A stretch of DNA of 64,000 nucleotides, taken from Rosa chinensis (Eukaryota; Streptophyta; Magnoliopsida; Rosales; Rosaceae). The notes beneath the pieces were generated by a model. The model was not told the DNA's origin. It made no database searches and saw nothing but the letters and a program-made list of their open reading frames with translations. Shown here piece after piece: positions 1-10,429 of the stretch. A program made the position numbers and the translations under genes. Positions within the stretch are counted from its first letter, which is position 1. Every line of letters starts with the position of its first letter. The DNA lies in NCBI RefSeq assembly GCF_002994745.2, contig NC_037092.1:11088501-11152500 (forward strand). The letters are read 5' to 3'.

Positions 1-858
1 CACAAATACATCCCTTGATTTCGCTCCCGTGCGAACGATGATCTTATGCAAAAGTACTTTGTTGAAAATCCGGTGTACCCACTAGAAATATTCAGACGCT
101 GCTACCGAATGTGGCGTGAAGTTTTCCTTCGCCTATTAGACGATGTCCAGTTAGCTAACCCCTACTTCAGGTAAAAACGTGACAACAAAGGGCAACTTAG
201 CTTTTCGCCTCATGTGAAATTGACTTGCGCACTCCGAATGATGGCTTACAGACAAGTGGAAGACTCTCTTGATGAAAACTTCATGATGGCTGAATCTACT
301 GCTATAGAAAACTTCGGTGAATTTTGTCGTACGATCGTCACCATCTACCAGCAACACCAAACAAAGAGGATCTAGAACGGCTCTTGATACATGGCGGATT
401 TTGATACATGGATCTGGCATGCCTTTTTTGGAATTCCTGGTACCCAAAATGACATTACAGTCCTCGAGCGTTCACCACTGTTTGATGCGCTCACTGAAGG
501 TCAGTCACCACAATTAGACTACCACATCAATAATCATCGTTATAGCATGGGTTACTATCTCGCTGATGACATCTACCCTAAGTGGGCAACACTTGTCCAA
601 GCAATCAGACGCCCTCAAAATGAAGCTGAAGCATATTTCACCACCAAACAAGAGGCCTTCCGCAAAGACGTTGAAAGAGCATTTGGTGTTCTCCAGGCAA
701 GATGGGCAAACCATGGCGGATCTGTACGTGTTGTTGATAGTGGCGGTTTGAGCTGCCGCTATGGTTATGCAAACCATGCAGCAGTAGTAGTTTACGAGCA
801 GCAACGTCGTCATCGCCAAGAGGAACTGATTCCTTTCCAGTACGTGCTTCTACAATAG
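1..858 (+). pseudogene. PIF/Harbinger-type transposase pseudogene (plant DDE nuclease)
   Basis: The frame reads through from about position 19 and matches the plant PIF/Harbinger transposase family (HARBI1-like nuclease). The N-terminal part has the phenylalanine/arginine-rich block FRRCYRMWREVFLRLL. The C-terminal part has IWHAFFGIPGTQNDITVL, then GYYLADDIYPKWATLV and FRKDVERAFGVLQARW. The copy is dead. There are in-frame stops at 172-174, 373-375 and 385-387, and the central segment that should carry the first catalytic Asp is missing between about 365 and 390. The last 45 codons do not resemble the family. The 5' end may continue outside the window. Family assignment is firm. No TIR or target-site duplication could be defined. 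Confidence 0.8.
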
Positions 859-1389
859 GGTCTAGACTCTAGATTTTAAATAGAGCGTGTGTTCAGCTTC
901 TTTTTAGTGTTGCTTCACTATATATACCCACATTCATGTTCTTCTTCCTGCACGTACTGCTTTATTTTACTGCCTGCCGTCTTGGACTCTGACTTATATA
1001 TTCACTGGTTGCATATATACTCATTTATGATCACTAGCTAAACTCTTCAATTCCAAGTGATAAGTGACAAGTGGCCGGGATGAACCCATGTAATACATGG
1101 CCAATAAGAACCTTGGAGAGCAATACCGCCGGTCCGCCACTGTACGTAGCAGCAAAGCATTATATGTATCAATATATTACAGTGGAAGGTAAACTCGAAC
1201 TATATATAATCTTAATTATCAACAGCATCAAAGGTATATGCTCTCTTTCTTGGATAATCAAGTTCTTGGTTAAGATATCAAAAGTTTAGCATCTTCGATC
1301 TTTTGTGTCAATATAGGGCATAATTCTCGTAGTGTTTCTATTTAGTTTAATTGTCTTCCCACTTTATCTTTTCATGTTGTATTATATAA
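859..1389. other. Non-coding stretch, no feature recognised
   Basis: AT-rich sequence between the dead transposase and the next repeat. I see no conserved ORF, RNA gene or terminal repeat in it. Confidence 0.5.
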
Positions 1390-1407
1390 GTTGGAGAATG
1401 AATACAC
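1390..1407. repeat. 18-bp direct repeat flanking the next element (copy 1; copy 2 at 2985-3002)
   Basis: GTTGGAGAATGAATACAC occurs here and again, identical, at 2985-3002. The two copies bracket the 1466-2960 element and its AT flank. At 18 bp it is too long for a usual DNA-transposon target-site duplication, so it may mark a larger insertion or a repair-associated duplication. Confidence 0.7.
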
Positions 1408-1465
1408 GGCTTGATGGCAGCCGCACCAGCTCCCTTTAAAAAACAAATAAAATAATATATATATA

Positions 1466-2960
1466 GGGGTTTTGTCCATTTACCCCATTTTTAGAGATTT
1501 TTTTCCCACTTACCCCATTAAGTTTTTTTAATTCTCTCTTACTCAATACACTCTAAGGGAGTCTTCCCTAATACCCCATTAAATTTTTTTTAATACCATT
1601 TTACCCCTCAACCCTTTGTTACTTAGAGAGAGAGAGATAGAGAAAATGGAAGAAAGAGAAATCATAGGAGACTTCGCCGGAGCTCATCACCGGCCGCCAG
1701 AATCCGGTCACCGGAATCCGGCCAACTTCAGCCGGAATCCGGTCACGGGCTGCCGCCTACCGGAACTTGCTGAAAATCTCACCGGAAAGTTTTTTTGCCC
1801 CCAATAGACATCTATTGCCCTCTAATAGACGACTATCAGCCATGTATTGCCCCCCAATAGACGTCTATTGCCCCCAATAGACGTATAGATTACCGAAATG
1901 GTAATTAATCTTCCTAAAACTACACAAATAAAACTTTGATTAAAGAAAAAAAACGAGGAGATTACATCAATTCAAAACATCTATTGGCCCCAATAGACGT
2001 CTATTAGCCCCAATAGGATGGGTGTGCTTACTTCACACACCCAGCCTGTCTCTCACGTCTCGAGTTATTCGAACTAGCGTAAGCTCCCCGACTCGAACCA
2101 GAACTGCGTCTCCTCTCACTCCCAGCCCTAGATGCGTCTGAAAACACTAACAAAATAAGCAAATATAACAAACCAATCATTCATCTCAGATCTCCAAGAT
2201 TTACGTTTAGTGTCTAACGAGGAATATGGATATGTTATTACCAGAGTGAGGTTTGAACTCCCCGGAGTCGCCGAAGCTAGCGGAGCTCTTGGTCTCGGGA
2301 GGAGTGAAGCAGCCGACGAAGACTCCGACGACGGAGCGAGCTGCGACTGCGACTACGCTCTGGCCGGAGGTGGACTTGCATGCAGTGGATGCAGCTGGAG
2401 CACCAAACTCCAAAGGAAGAGTGTCGAACTCAGAAAGAGAGAGAGCACCAAACTCCAGCTGGAGCTCCAGACCCGACCCGGACTCAGACTCGAACTCCGG
2501 CTGCCGCCACTCTAGCATTAATCCAGTTCCTCTCCGACTCGGAAGAAAACGCCGCAATCGGAGCTTCTTTGTCATATGCAATCGACGTCGTCTTCCTTCC
2601 ATGAAGGATCCGGTGAGTGGTTGATCTCTCTCAGATTCCTCGCCGTGCCGGACTCGATAACGACAGCCTGCAGAGCCACCGACGATCGAGTAGTCACCGG
2701 AGTCTCCATCTTGGAGCGAGCCAGGCTCGGAGGCTTCGGGTTCGGAATCCGAGGGAAGAGAGAGAGAGAGAGAGAGAATCAGAGAGCTGTGCGCATCATG
2801 GAGACAGAGAGGAGAGGTAGTGCTGCCATTGTGTAATTTTTTAATTTTTAGTGGGTAAAATTGTCTTTTTAATATGTTTTTGGGTTAGTGGGAACAGTTT
2901 TTTGTTGTTGGTGCAAGTGGGCTAAAATTAGCATATTTTGGGGCTGGTGGTCACGGACCC
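1466..2960. mobile_element. Candidate non-autonomous Mutator-like element
   Basis: The left end begins GGGGTTTTGTCCATTTACCC. The reverse complement of the right end begins GGGTCCGTGACCACCAGCCC. After that both ends share CCCACTT followed by a C-rich block, giving imperfect terminal inverted repeats of about 50 bp. Each end abuts an ATATATATA run, which would fit a 9-bp Mutator-type duplication but cannot be proven in AT repeat. The interior 2230-2830 is GC-rich and carries unrecognised open frames on both strands with Ser/Arg-rich translations and no domain I know. That block may be captured host sequence. Confidence 0.45.
1799..2014. repeat. Cluster of short CAATAGACGTCTATTG-type palindromes
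   Basis: A perfect 16-bp palindrome, CAATAGACGTCTATTG, lies at 1855-1870. A one-base variant lies at 1991-2006. Further half or degenerate copies, with C-runs between them, lie at 1799-1818, 1820-1835 and 1870-1885. All lie inside the candidate Mutator-like element. Confidence 0.75.
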
Positions 2961-2984
2961 ATATATATATATATATATATATAT
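2961..2984. repeat. (AT)n microsatellite
   Basis: Twelve AT units immediately right of the candidate element. Confidence 0.95.
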
Positions 2985-3158
2985 GTTGGAGAATGAATAC
3001 ACACTCTCTAATTAGAATAATTTACAATCAATACTTATTCTTTCTATTTTTTTTTATTAATTTTTTTATAAAAAGACAAAATGTAAGTTACTAAAAAACA
3101 AAATATGGGGTATGAATTGTAAAATGAGGAGTGTAAATTTCACTCCCCTATAACTTTA

Positions 3159-3570
3159 GGACAATTCTTAGATTCACTCATTGGGTGAATGAGCATATTC
3201 ACCCTCTATAGCGATTAATGCATTTTAACTTTATAATTTTTTAATCTAACCATTCATGTTGCATAATATCATACAGAGATTAGCTATATAAAAATCAATC
3301 AAATTGAAGACCTTTTAGTTATTCATTTCTATAAAATATATGGACGGTTCATCATAAAAGTAGTAAGTGTTGTTAGAACCATCCATTTGTTTGATTCAAT
3401 TAGATAATTAAATGATTTCTGATTCGATTGATTTTTTACAGAGATGATCTTTAAAGGCTAATTTGAGATATATGGACCATTGGATGATAAATTTATTAAG
3501 TAAAATTATATTAATCGACAATAGAAGTGAATATGCTCATTCACCCTAAGGGTGAACCTAAAAATTGTCC
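3159..3570. mobile_element. Mutator-type MITE with 9-bp target-site duplication
   Basis: The ends form imperfect inverted repeats of about 43 bp, starting GGACAATT on the left and ending AATTGTCC on the right; both arms contain GGTGAATGAGCATATTCAC. There is no coding capacity. The left flank is ATAACTTTA (3150-3158). The right copy is interrupted: AT at 3571-3572 and AACTTTA at 9615-9621, on the two sides of the copia element inserted there. Removing the copia element and one copy of its own duplication restores a perfect 9-bp ATAACTTTA, diagnostic of the Mutator superfamily. Confidence 0.85.
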
Positions 3571-3572
3571 AT

Positions 3573-3790
3573 TGTTGTAGAGAAACTGAATTTGACAGGA
3601 ATTTGCTGTGTGTACTCATTGATAATAGGGGCTCCTTTATATAGAGGATTACAATGCATAGAATCTCAATCATACAAGGAAAGTAATTCTACATTGATTA
3701 GGATTCTAGATCCTTCTAATTAAATCCTATTACCACTAGGTCAAGTAACCTAGAGTTTGGGATAAACACAAATTAGGTTTTCCTTGAACA
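3573..3790 (-). repeat. 3' LTR of the minus-strand copia element
   Basis: 218 bp, starting TGTTGTAGAG and ending CCTTGAACA on the plus strand. It is the 3' LTR because the element reads on the minus strand and the polypurine tract abuts it. Confidence 0.92.
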
Positions 3791-3799
3791 CTCCCCCTT
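3791..3799 (-). other. Polypurine tract of the copia element
   Basis: On the minus strand AAGGGGGAG lies directly before the LTR start TGTTCAAGG. This is the plus-strand priming site and confirms the orientation. Confidence 0.85.
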
Positions 3800-6700
3800 G
3801 TGTTGCCCAAACGCGGTGCTTCTCTCGTTGTCTCGTTAAAAACCTTGCCGAGTAACAAAAATCCAGTGGGACAAAAATAACCTCGGTCGAAGGGGGAAAA
3901 GAGCACAACACACCCTTCACGATTCGAGACGAACATGTAGACATCTCCCCCTGATGTCTGCACCTCCCCCTGATGACTACGATCATGGGAGTTCAGATAA
4001 TTTCCGCAAGCCAATTCTTGCCACATGTTTCTCGAACGTGGTATTGGGCAATGACTTAGTAAACAAGTCTGCCTCACTGTCCTCAGATCGAACCTAGTTC
4101 ACTTGGATCTCGAGGAGTGTCTGTTGTTACTGATTATGCTTGGTGTTATCGCTATTGATGTAGCCTTGCCTCATTTGTTCAAAACAAGTAGCATTATCCT
4201 AAATGCTCATAGGCTCATCTGTGGTAGACTTCAAACCACAATTGTTCGAACATGCGTAATTATGGATCCAATCCATATGCATTCACGAACCACTTCATGA
4301 AGGGCAATGATCTCTGCATTGTTCGAAGATATAGTGACTACAGTCTGTTCTGTAGACCTCCAAGATATCACGGTCTTTTCCCATGGTGAACACTTAACCA
4401 GTTTGGGAATGACCATTGTGTGGGTCAGAGAGATACCCAACATCAGCAAAACCTTCCAAAACACATGTCGTTTTGGGATGGGGATAGAGAACGCAGGCCA
4501 GCATTGGCGGCGTTTCTGGTGTGTGATGGGTCCGAATCCATCATCTCTTTGTAGGGATAGAACAAGCCCATATCATTCATACATCTCAAGTATCGAAAGA
4601 TATCTTTTACACCAATCCAATGGCGTTGCGTTGGCGCAGAGCTATATCTAGCTAACAAGTTTACAACATATGAGATGTCCGGTCTTGTGCATTGAGATAA
4701 GTACAATAATGCGCCTATTGTACTAAGTAAGACACTTTTGCCTCTAGCACATCTTTGTCATCATCCTTTCGACGAAGATGATCCTTTTCAGGATCAAGAC
4801 TACGGACGATCATGGGGGTGCTCAAAGGCTTGACCTTGTCAAAATGCCTAAGCATCTATCGACACGATGCTCAAGTTCCAAACCGAGCCATAATCGTGTT
4901 CTCCCAAAATTCTTCATCTCAAACTCAGATTTCAAGTGTTCAGCGGTTTCCCTTAACTCTTTAAGGGCTTCTAATGAAGATCATGTCCAATATGAACCGC
5001 GATAGAATCTAAAACTTGTCATAGAAACGCGTGGGCATATCCCTTCCCAATCAAGTAGTCACTTTAGTGAGCGTTTCAACCTCTTTGTAAACGCGCTCCA
5101 TGGTCTAGAGCCACTTGACTTGGGTAAATGAAGTTCACCATGAACCTTCATGTATATTCCGTATCTAGATCCCTATAGAGATACGTAGTGACCACATTTG
5201 TAAGCTGCATGTTCAGTTATTCGGAAACTACCAAACTGACAAGGTAGTGGAGTGCAGTGACATCCACTACGAGAGAATATGTCTCATCGTAGTCAATTCC
5301 AGGGCGTTTTGTGAGAAGCCTTGCGTCATAAGGTGAGATTACCATCTCTTTTTCTCACTACGCTTTCTAACGAAGACCCATTAGTCAACAGGTTTTATGT
5401 TAGGAGGTGTTGGCATCTCTAGCTCGAAAACCTTCCTCTTCGTTAGAGAATCCATCTTAACCTGGATCGCATCTTTCCATTTAGGCCAAATTTCTCTACG
5501 TTGGCATTCATTCATCAACGGAGCGTGGTTCGATATCATCTGACTCAACAAACTCATGCGCAACAAAATACGCAACTACATCACCAATTATGATGGAGTT
5601 TCTATCCCACATCTCATGTAAACTAGTGTAAGTTTCATAGAGCTCTATATTCTCAGGAATAGGTTCTAACGTTGAGGCGTCCCCCAACGATAATCATAAC
5701 CCGGAAGATACTCATGAGACGGATTTTGAGTCTTGATGATCAAAGGATTGGAATGTGCCAAAGTATCCTTCGAACCCACGTGCCTCCCACGCATCCTAGC
5801 TGGGGCCATCGCCTGTAACGCCAGAGTGCCACTCTCTTTGGCGTTGGCGCCTTGCCTACCTCCGTGTAGGGTGGCGCTACGTCCTCTCGTAGGGACGTCC
5901 TTCCTTGCAGGCATGTTTGCAGCATATTTGTGTGATCTTGTCACTTTAATAGGGATCAAGATGAGACATAGTGGGGACAGACTACGACAATTCCTGTCGT
6001 TCCTGTTGAACATTTGTGTTCTTATCTCCCCCTAACGACGGGAAGACTGTCTCATCAAAGTGACATCCGCAAATCTAGCGGTAAGGAGATCGCCTAGCAA
6101 GGGCATTTAAGTGGCGGACGATTGTTGGAAGTCTCAAATCCAACGTAGTTGCCCATTCGTCTGTAAAGACCCATCATAGAGCGCTGTGGCGGCGCAATTG
6201 GCACAAAAATGGCTCACTCAAATGTGTGTAAGTACAAAAGACGTGTACCCAGTCACTAGCTGTAACGCAGAGGTACATTGAGTGGCATTAGGTCGTAGAC
6301 GAATTAGCATAGCTGCATGCGATATTGCATCACCCCAAGCGGATGTAAGAAGATTGGTGCGCATTACCAATGTTCAGACTACCATCGTAGTCATTTCTGT
6401 GAGACCATTTGGGTGTGTTCATGGGAATGTGATGTCCAACATCAAGCCCATTGCAATATCCATCGAAAGTCTTTCGATGTAAACTCTCTAGCATAGTCAA
6501 ATCCAATTGACTAAATAGGATGATTCGGGGAGTGAGCCCGTTGTTGTATGATATGTGCTAGGAGTGTAGCATAAGCAGCATTACAAGTGGACAATGGCAC
6601 AACATGTGACCAGTGTGTTTGCGTGTCAACCAACATCATGAGATATTTAAACGTCCGCAAGTTGGTTGAATCAATCCACAAAATCCCTACGGATTCTTTT

Positions 6701-7310
6701 TAAGAACAGAATGAGTAATGTCATATCCTTTGCATAGGACGGTCTCAATCCTAATTTCCCTAAGGAACAGGCTTAGCAAAAGATGTCCGTGTGAAGTCTT
6801 TTTGTAGACGGATCATCATATCATGACCAGGATGATCTATCCGGTCGTGACAAAGCCAATATGTGTCTAAATCCAAGAGATCTTCTCTCATAACTATGTT
6901 GGATTTAATAGCTCGAATAGTGACATAAAGTCCACTAGAGAGACACATAAACTTCTCTAAGATGCGTCTTTGTTCGCAATCATTAGAGGTAATGCAAAGG
7001 AACTCATTTCCGTTCTCTACATGCATTTTCGCATGGAATTCGTTGGCTATTCATAGGGTTCTGTGACAACTATAATCAAGGTGCCATTTGGCAAGTGGAA
7101 CTTGGGCTATTCCATGTCCTTAAATTAATACCGATGGTCTAGCCATCGTAGTCACAAGGTCATATGCTCAGAATCAAAATTGAGTCATAATGAAAAGAAC
7201 TCGAAATTTTATTCATAAGCCAACGAAATACATCATTATTTCTATGATCAAAGAAAATCTAATCCAATAAAAAGGAATATGGCAATCGCCTACATCTCTT
7301 GGAAAATAAA
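3800..7310 (-). pseudogene. Degenerate copia pol polyprotein (integrase, RT, RNase H)
   Basis: Minus-strand fragments in copia order. At 6760-7160 is a GAG-pre-integrase remnant (HDRIDHPGHDMMIRLQKD). Scattered integrase sequence follows, down to about 5650. At 5381-5575 is the start of the reverse transcriptase (RREIWPKWKDAIQVKMDSL). At 4443-4706 is the later RT region (CTRPDISYVVNLLARYSSAP). At 4231-4464 is RNase H (ISWRSTEQTVVTISSNNAEI). No single open frame spans more than about 115 codons, so this pol is non-functional. Plus-strand frames across this interval are shadows. Confidence 0.85.
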
Positions 7311-7315
7311 AAGAC

Positions 7316-8404
7316 TTAATCAAAATCGCCAGTTTCTGGGTCTTGATCCTGGTAGTCTTCCACCCTTAGATCTAGATCACCATCTTGATCTTCTTGTGCC
7401 ATGTAATTTGCTTCCCTTGCTTCACGATACGTCTTGTATGCGTTTGCAACATTCTGGGGTGCGGTACATGTTTTGGCCCAATGTTCAGTTGATCCACATC
7501 GAAAACAAACATCATCATGGTCAGGCTCCCTTGATCGAGGCGCCATTGGGGCGCAATTTGAACGACCTATCCTCTTGGTGGCGTTACTACCATGGTCGGA
7601 GGCTCCGCCTCTCTCTCTCTTCACACGTTGACCTCTACGGTTCCGTGCACGCCTCTCTTGGCGATTTCCTTCCTCTTTAGGGCGAATATATGGACCTGAA
7701 CGTCCAGAATTGTCCCTATCCTTAGGGTTTCGCTCCTTGCGTCCTCCATTGGGGGCGCGACTATAGTTAGACTCTGGAATAGGCTTAGTTCCCACGGGTC
7801 TAGCATTATAGTTCTTCACAAGGATATTATAGTGCTTTTCAGCTACGTTCATGGCGCCAATGAGCTCATGAAACCTTGTGATACGTCCTGCATTTACATC
7901 AATCCGATAATTCTTTGAAATCATCAGTGCAGAGACGGGGAAGGTAGAGAGAGTCTTCTCGATCAACATCGTATCAGTTATGGTTTGGCCACAATACTCC
8001 ATCAGAGACTTGATACAAAGAGCTTCCGAGTTATAATCAAGCACAGACTTGAAATCACAAAAGCGGAGGCTATGCCATCGCACTTCTAAATCAGGAAGCA
8101 GGGAGTCACGAACGTTGCCAAATCGCTGCTCTAGTTCTACCCATAGCTTTCTTGGGTCTTCCTCATTGAGGTATTCATTTTGGAGCGCGTCATTCATGTG
8201 CCTTGTCATGAGAATTATGGCCTTAGCTTGTTTTGCTTCAAAAGCAGTAGCTTGCTCGATTGAGAGCACGTTCTGACCAGGCTCTTGGATGGTTTCCAGA
8301 ATTCCATCAGCCTTAAGATGTTGACGCACATCTCGGACCCACCTATGGTATCCTGCACCAGTTGTCTCAAGTGGGACAAAGCTTAACTTGTTCAGGTAAC
8401 TCAT
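7316..8404 (-). CDS. copia Gag protein with CCHC zinc knuckle
   Basis: Open frame of 362 codons starting at the ATG at 8404. The frame stays open upstream to 8545, but the ATG followed by SYLNKLSFVPL fits copia Gag N-termini better. The body matches the retrotransposon Gag family (UBN2/gag-polypeptide type), with YHRWVRDVRQHLKADGILE near the start and LWVELEQRFGN later. A basic Arg/Lys/Gly-rich stretch precedes the zinc knuckle CFRCGSTEHWAKTC (CX2CX4HX4C), which binds RNA in virus-like particles. The frame ends at 7316, just before the pol remnants. It is intact while pol is ruined, so this copy could supply only Gag. Confidence 0.85.
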   Translation of the reverse strand: MSYLNKLSFVPLETTGAGYHRWVRDVRQHLKADGILETIQEPGQNVLSIEQATAFEAKQAKAIILMTRHMNDALQNEYLNEEDPRKLWVELEQRFGNVRDSLLPDLEVRWHSLRFCDFKSVLDYNSEALCIKSLMEYCGQTITDTMLIEKTLSTFPVSALMISKNYRIDVNAGRITRFHELIGAMNVAEKHYNILVKNYNARPVGTKPIPESNYSRAPNGGRKERNPKDRDNSGRSGPYIRPKEEGNRQERRARNRRGQRVKRERGGASDHGSNATKRIGRSNCAPMAPRSREPDHDDVCFRCGSTEHWAKTCTAPQNVANAYKTYREAREANYMAQEDQDGDLDLRVEDYQDQDPETGDFD

Positions 8405-9042
8405 CCTGAAAAACAACACAAGATTAGGGTTAGTTTCGGAGCGAAAAAGGCTACCACGAAAAACTATTAAATTTCTGAGCGTAGTCGCTTCCAAGAAATT
8501 AGGAATTTTCTGAGCGTAGTCGCTTCCAAGAAAATCCGATTCCAAGAGGGGTTTTGGATTAGATCGAAATAACGATGTATGTGGTCGATTGTTTTCTTCT
8601 CAACAAACTCTAAGTTTGGAGGACTCTACAAGCTCCAAGCTTGGAGTGAGCGCGAACCCCCACAGTTCGGCTTTTGGTCCCCCCCTATGTAGAGAAAGGG
8701 GGGTAGAAGAAGGGATTTTGGAAGTCCCCGAGAAAAGAAGAAGAAATTGAAAAAGAACTTCAAAAACGGGAACTTTTAGAAAGAATTACCTTAAAAGATG
8801 GTCGGAAAAGGCGTCGCCGGAAAGTTACTGTAGCTATCGGAAAAAGTGGCCGGAAGTTGGCCGGAAAAGTCGCCGGAAAAGTCACCGGAAAATGTTGACC
8901 GGCGGTGACCGGTCGTTGACCGGGTGCTGACGTGGCAGGTTCAGTGCTGACGTGGCAGAAGGCTTGGCAGCTTGGGTTGGGGCCTGCTGCACGTGGGCTC
9001 AACCTGTGGGTTTGGGCCTGCAGCAGGTGGGCTGCACAGGTC

Positions 9043-9076
<34 letters not shown>

Positions 9077-9391
9077 CTCTTCTGCCGGTTCAGGTTAGGA
9101 GGATTCCGGTGGCCGGTTCGGTGGAATTTTGGCCGGTTCCGGTGATGAAATTTCCGGTTTCGGGTTTCTGGGGTGGAGACGCTGCAGGTGGTCGAGTATG
9201 GCTGCAGGAGGTGGTGAGAAAAGCTTTGAACCGGGCAAGGAAACCTTTGCTTTTTCCGGTGGCCGGTTCGGTGGTTTGCCGGCCGGTTCTGGACTCCTGG
9301 AGTTGGGATCTTCAAGGTGGGCGGCGGTTGTTTCTGGGATTTGAAGGCTACGAATTTAGGATTTCAGGGTTAGGGCTTCGTGCTGATAACG
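8405..9391 (-). other. 5' leader of the copia element
   Basis: Untranslated region between the 5' LTR (9392-9609) and gag on the minus strand. Next to the LTR the minus strand reads CGTTATCAGCACGAAG, in primer-binding-site position; I could not name the cognate tRNA. The leader holds many GCCGGAAAA-like blocks (8800-8920), a 31-bp T run on the plus strand (about 9043-9076) and a 26-bp direct repeat at 8473-8498 and 8508-8533. Confidence 0.7.
8473..8533. repeat. 26-bp direct repeat in the copia leader
   Basis: The unit runs from TTCTGAGCGTAGTCGCTTCC to AAGAAA. Copies at 8473-8498 and 8508-8533 are identical, 35 bp apart start to start. Confidence 0.85.
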
Positions 9392-9609
9392 TGTTGTAGA
9401 GAAACTGAATTTGAGAGGAATTTGCTGTGTGTACTCATTGATAATAGGGGCCTCTTTATATAGAGGATTACAATGCATAGAATCTCAATCATACAAGGAA
9501 AGTAATTCTACATTGATTAGGATTCTAGATCTTTCTAATTAAATCCTATTATCACTAGGTCAAGTAACCTAGAGTTTGGGCTAAACACAAATTAGGTTTT
9601 CCTTGAACA
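9392..9609 (-). repeat. 5' LTR of the minus-strand copia element
   Basis: 218 bp, partner of 3573-3790. On the minus strand it holds a TATA-like TATATAAA at about 9455-9462, the likely element promoter. Confidence 0.92.
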
Positions 9610-9615
9610 TCCATA

Positions 9616-9622
<7 letters not shown>

Positions 9623-9668
<46 letters not shown>
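9623..9668. repeat. (AT)n microsatellite left of the fold-back MITE
   Basis: About 46 bp of pure TA dinucleotide between the copia target duplication and the MITE. A matching run follows the MITE at 10071-10110. Confidence 0.95.
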
Positions 9669-9673
<5 letters not shown>

Positions 9674-10065
9674 TCCTATTCAGAGTGAGGCATCGCTTTG
9701 AAATTTTAGAGCGAGGTTAGGGTTTAGGGTCACTTTTCGGTCGCATATCCACATCTCAACCGTTCAATTTCTAGGTACTAATGTATAGATCATCTCTGCA
9801 AAATTTCAGCCAAATTGATGGTCGTTAAGGCATTGATAACTGCCTTAAAGCTAGTACGGTTCAGGTTGGACAGATTCAGTTCGTCCATTGGTTTAAGCGA
9901 GTTAGATACCTTAAAGACCATCAATTTCGTTGAAATTTTGCAGAGATGATCTATACATTAGTACCTAAAAACTGAACTGTTGAGATGTGGATATGCGACC
10001 GAAAAGTGACCCTAAACCCTAACCTCGCTCTGAAATTTCAAAGCGATGCCTCGCTCTGGATAGGA

Positions 10066-10070
<5 letters not shown>
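9669..10070. mobile_element. Fold-back MITE with ~165-bp inverted arms
   Basis: The left arm starts ACAGATCCTATTCAGAG and the right arm ends CTCTGGATAGGATCTGT. The arms are nearly identical inverted repeats for about 165 bp, leaving a short loop near 9840-9890, so the transcript would form a long hairpin. It is inserted in TA repeat on both sides, so the duplication (TA or longer) is ambiguous and the superfamily is uncertain. A related single arm lies at 21345-21560. Confidence 0.85.

Positions 10071-10110
<40 letters not shown>
10071..10110. repeat. (AT)n microsatellite right of the fold-back MITE
   Basis: About 40 bp of TA dinucleotide directly following the MITE. Confidence 0.95.
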
Positions 10111-10113
<3 letters not shown>

Positions 10114-10429
10114 ATAGAAATTGATTGTTATTCAAATAATCAACAGCCAATTGGCTACAGCTTACAAAACTTACATAAGAATTCCGACAAGAAAATCCGG
10201 TAAAACCTATCCAAGCTAAACAAACTAATTAACATCATTGGGAAGCTCACAATTAATAAGCAAGTCTATCCAAGAATGATAGAGCTTCGCCTCCTACAGA
10301 AAGAAATCATTCAACTAGCCCTTCCTTACCAGGCACACAATGTGGTACAAGGAAGAAACTAGAAACGTCATAGAAGGCTCATAGAAACTAAATCACCCTT
10401 GTACAGGCTTAAACCCCAGATTGAAACAA

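Larger units (their letters stand above)
3573..9609 (-). mobile_element. Ty1/copia LTR retrotransposon, 6.0 kb, minus strand
   Basis: Full-length element with 218-bp LTRs at 3573-3790 and 9392-9609, both TG...CA. The target duplication is TCCAT (3568-3572 and 9610-9614). Orientation is set by the minus-strand order: right LTR, leader, gag, protease/integrase/RT/RNase H remnants, polypurine tract, left LTR. The LTRs differ at 6 of 218 positions by my count (about 2.8%), so the insertion is fairly recent. gag is open, but pol carries many stops and frameshifts. It sits exactly at the end of the 3159-3570 MITE. Confidence 0.93.

Noticed and set aside
2207..2602. 131-codon minus-strand frame and overlapping plus-strand frames
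   Set aside because: Low-complexity GC-rich sequence inside a candidate transposon, open on several frames at once; no domain. Mentioned only within the element.
5733..6035. 100-codon plus-strand frame
   Set aside because: It is the reverse of the degenerate copia integrase region and matches no family.
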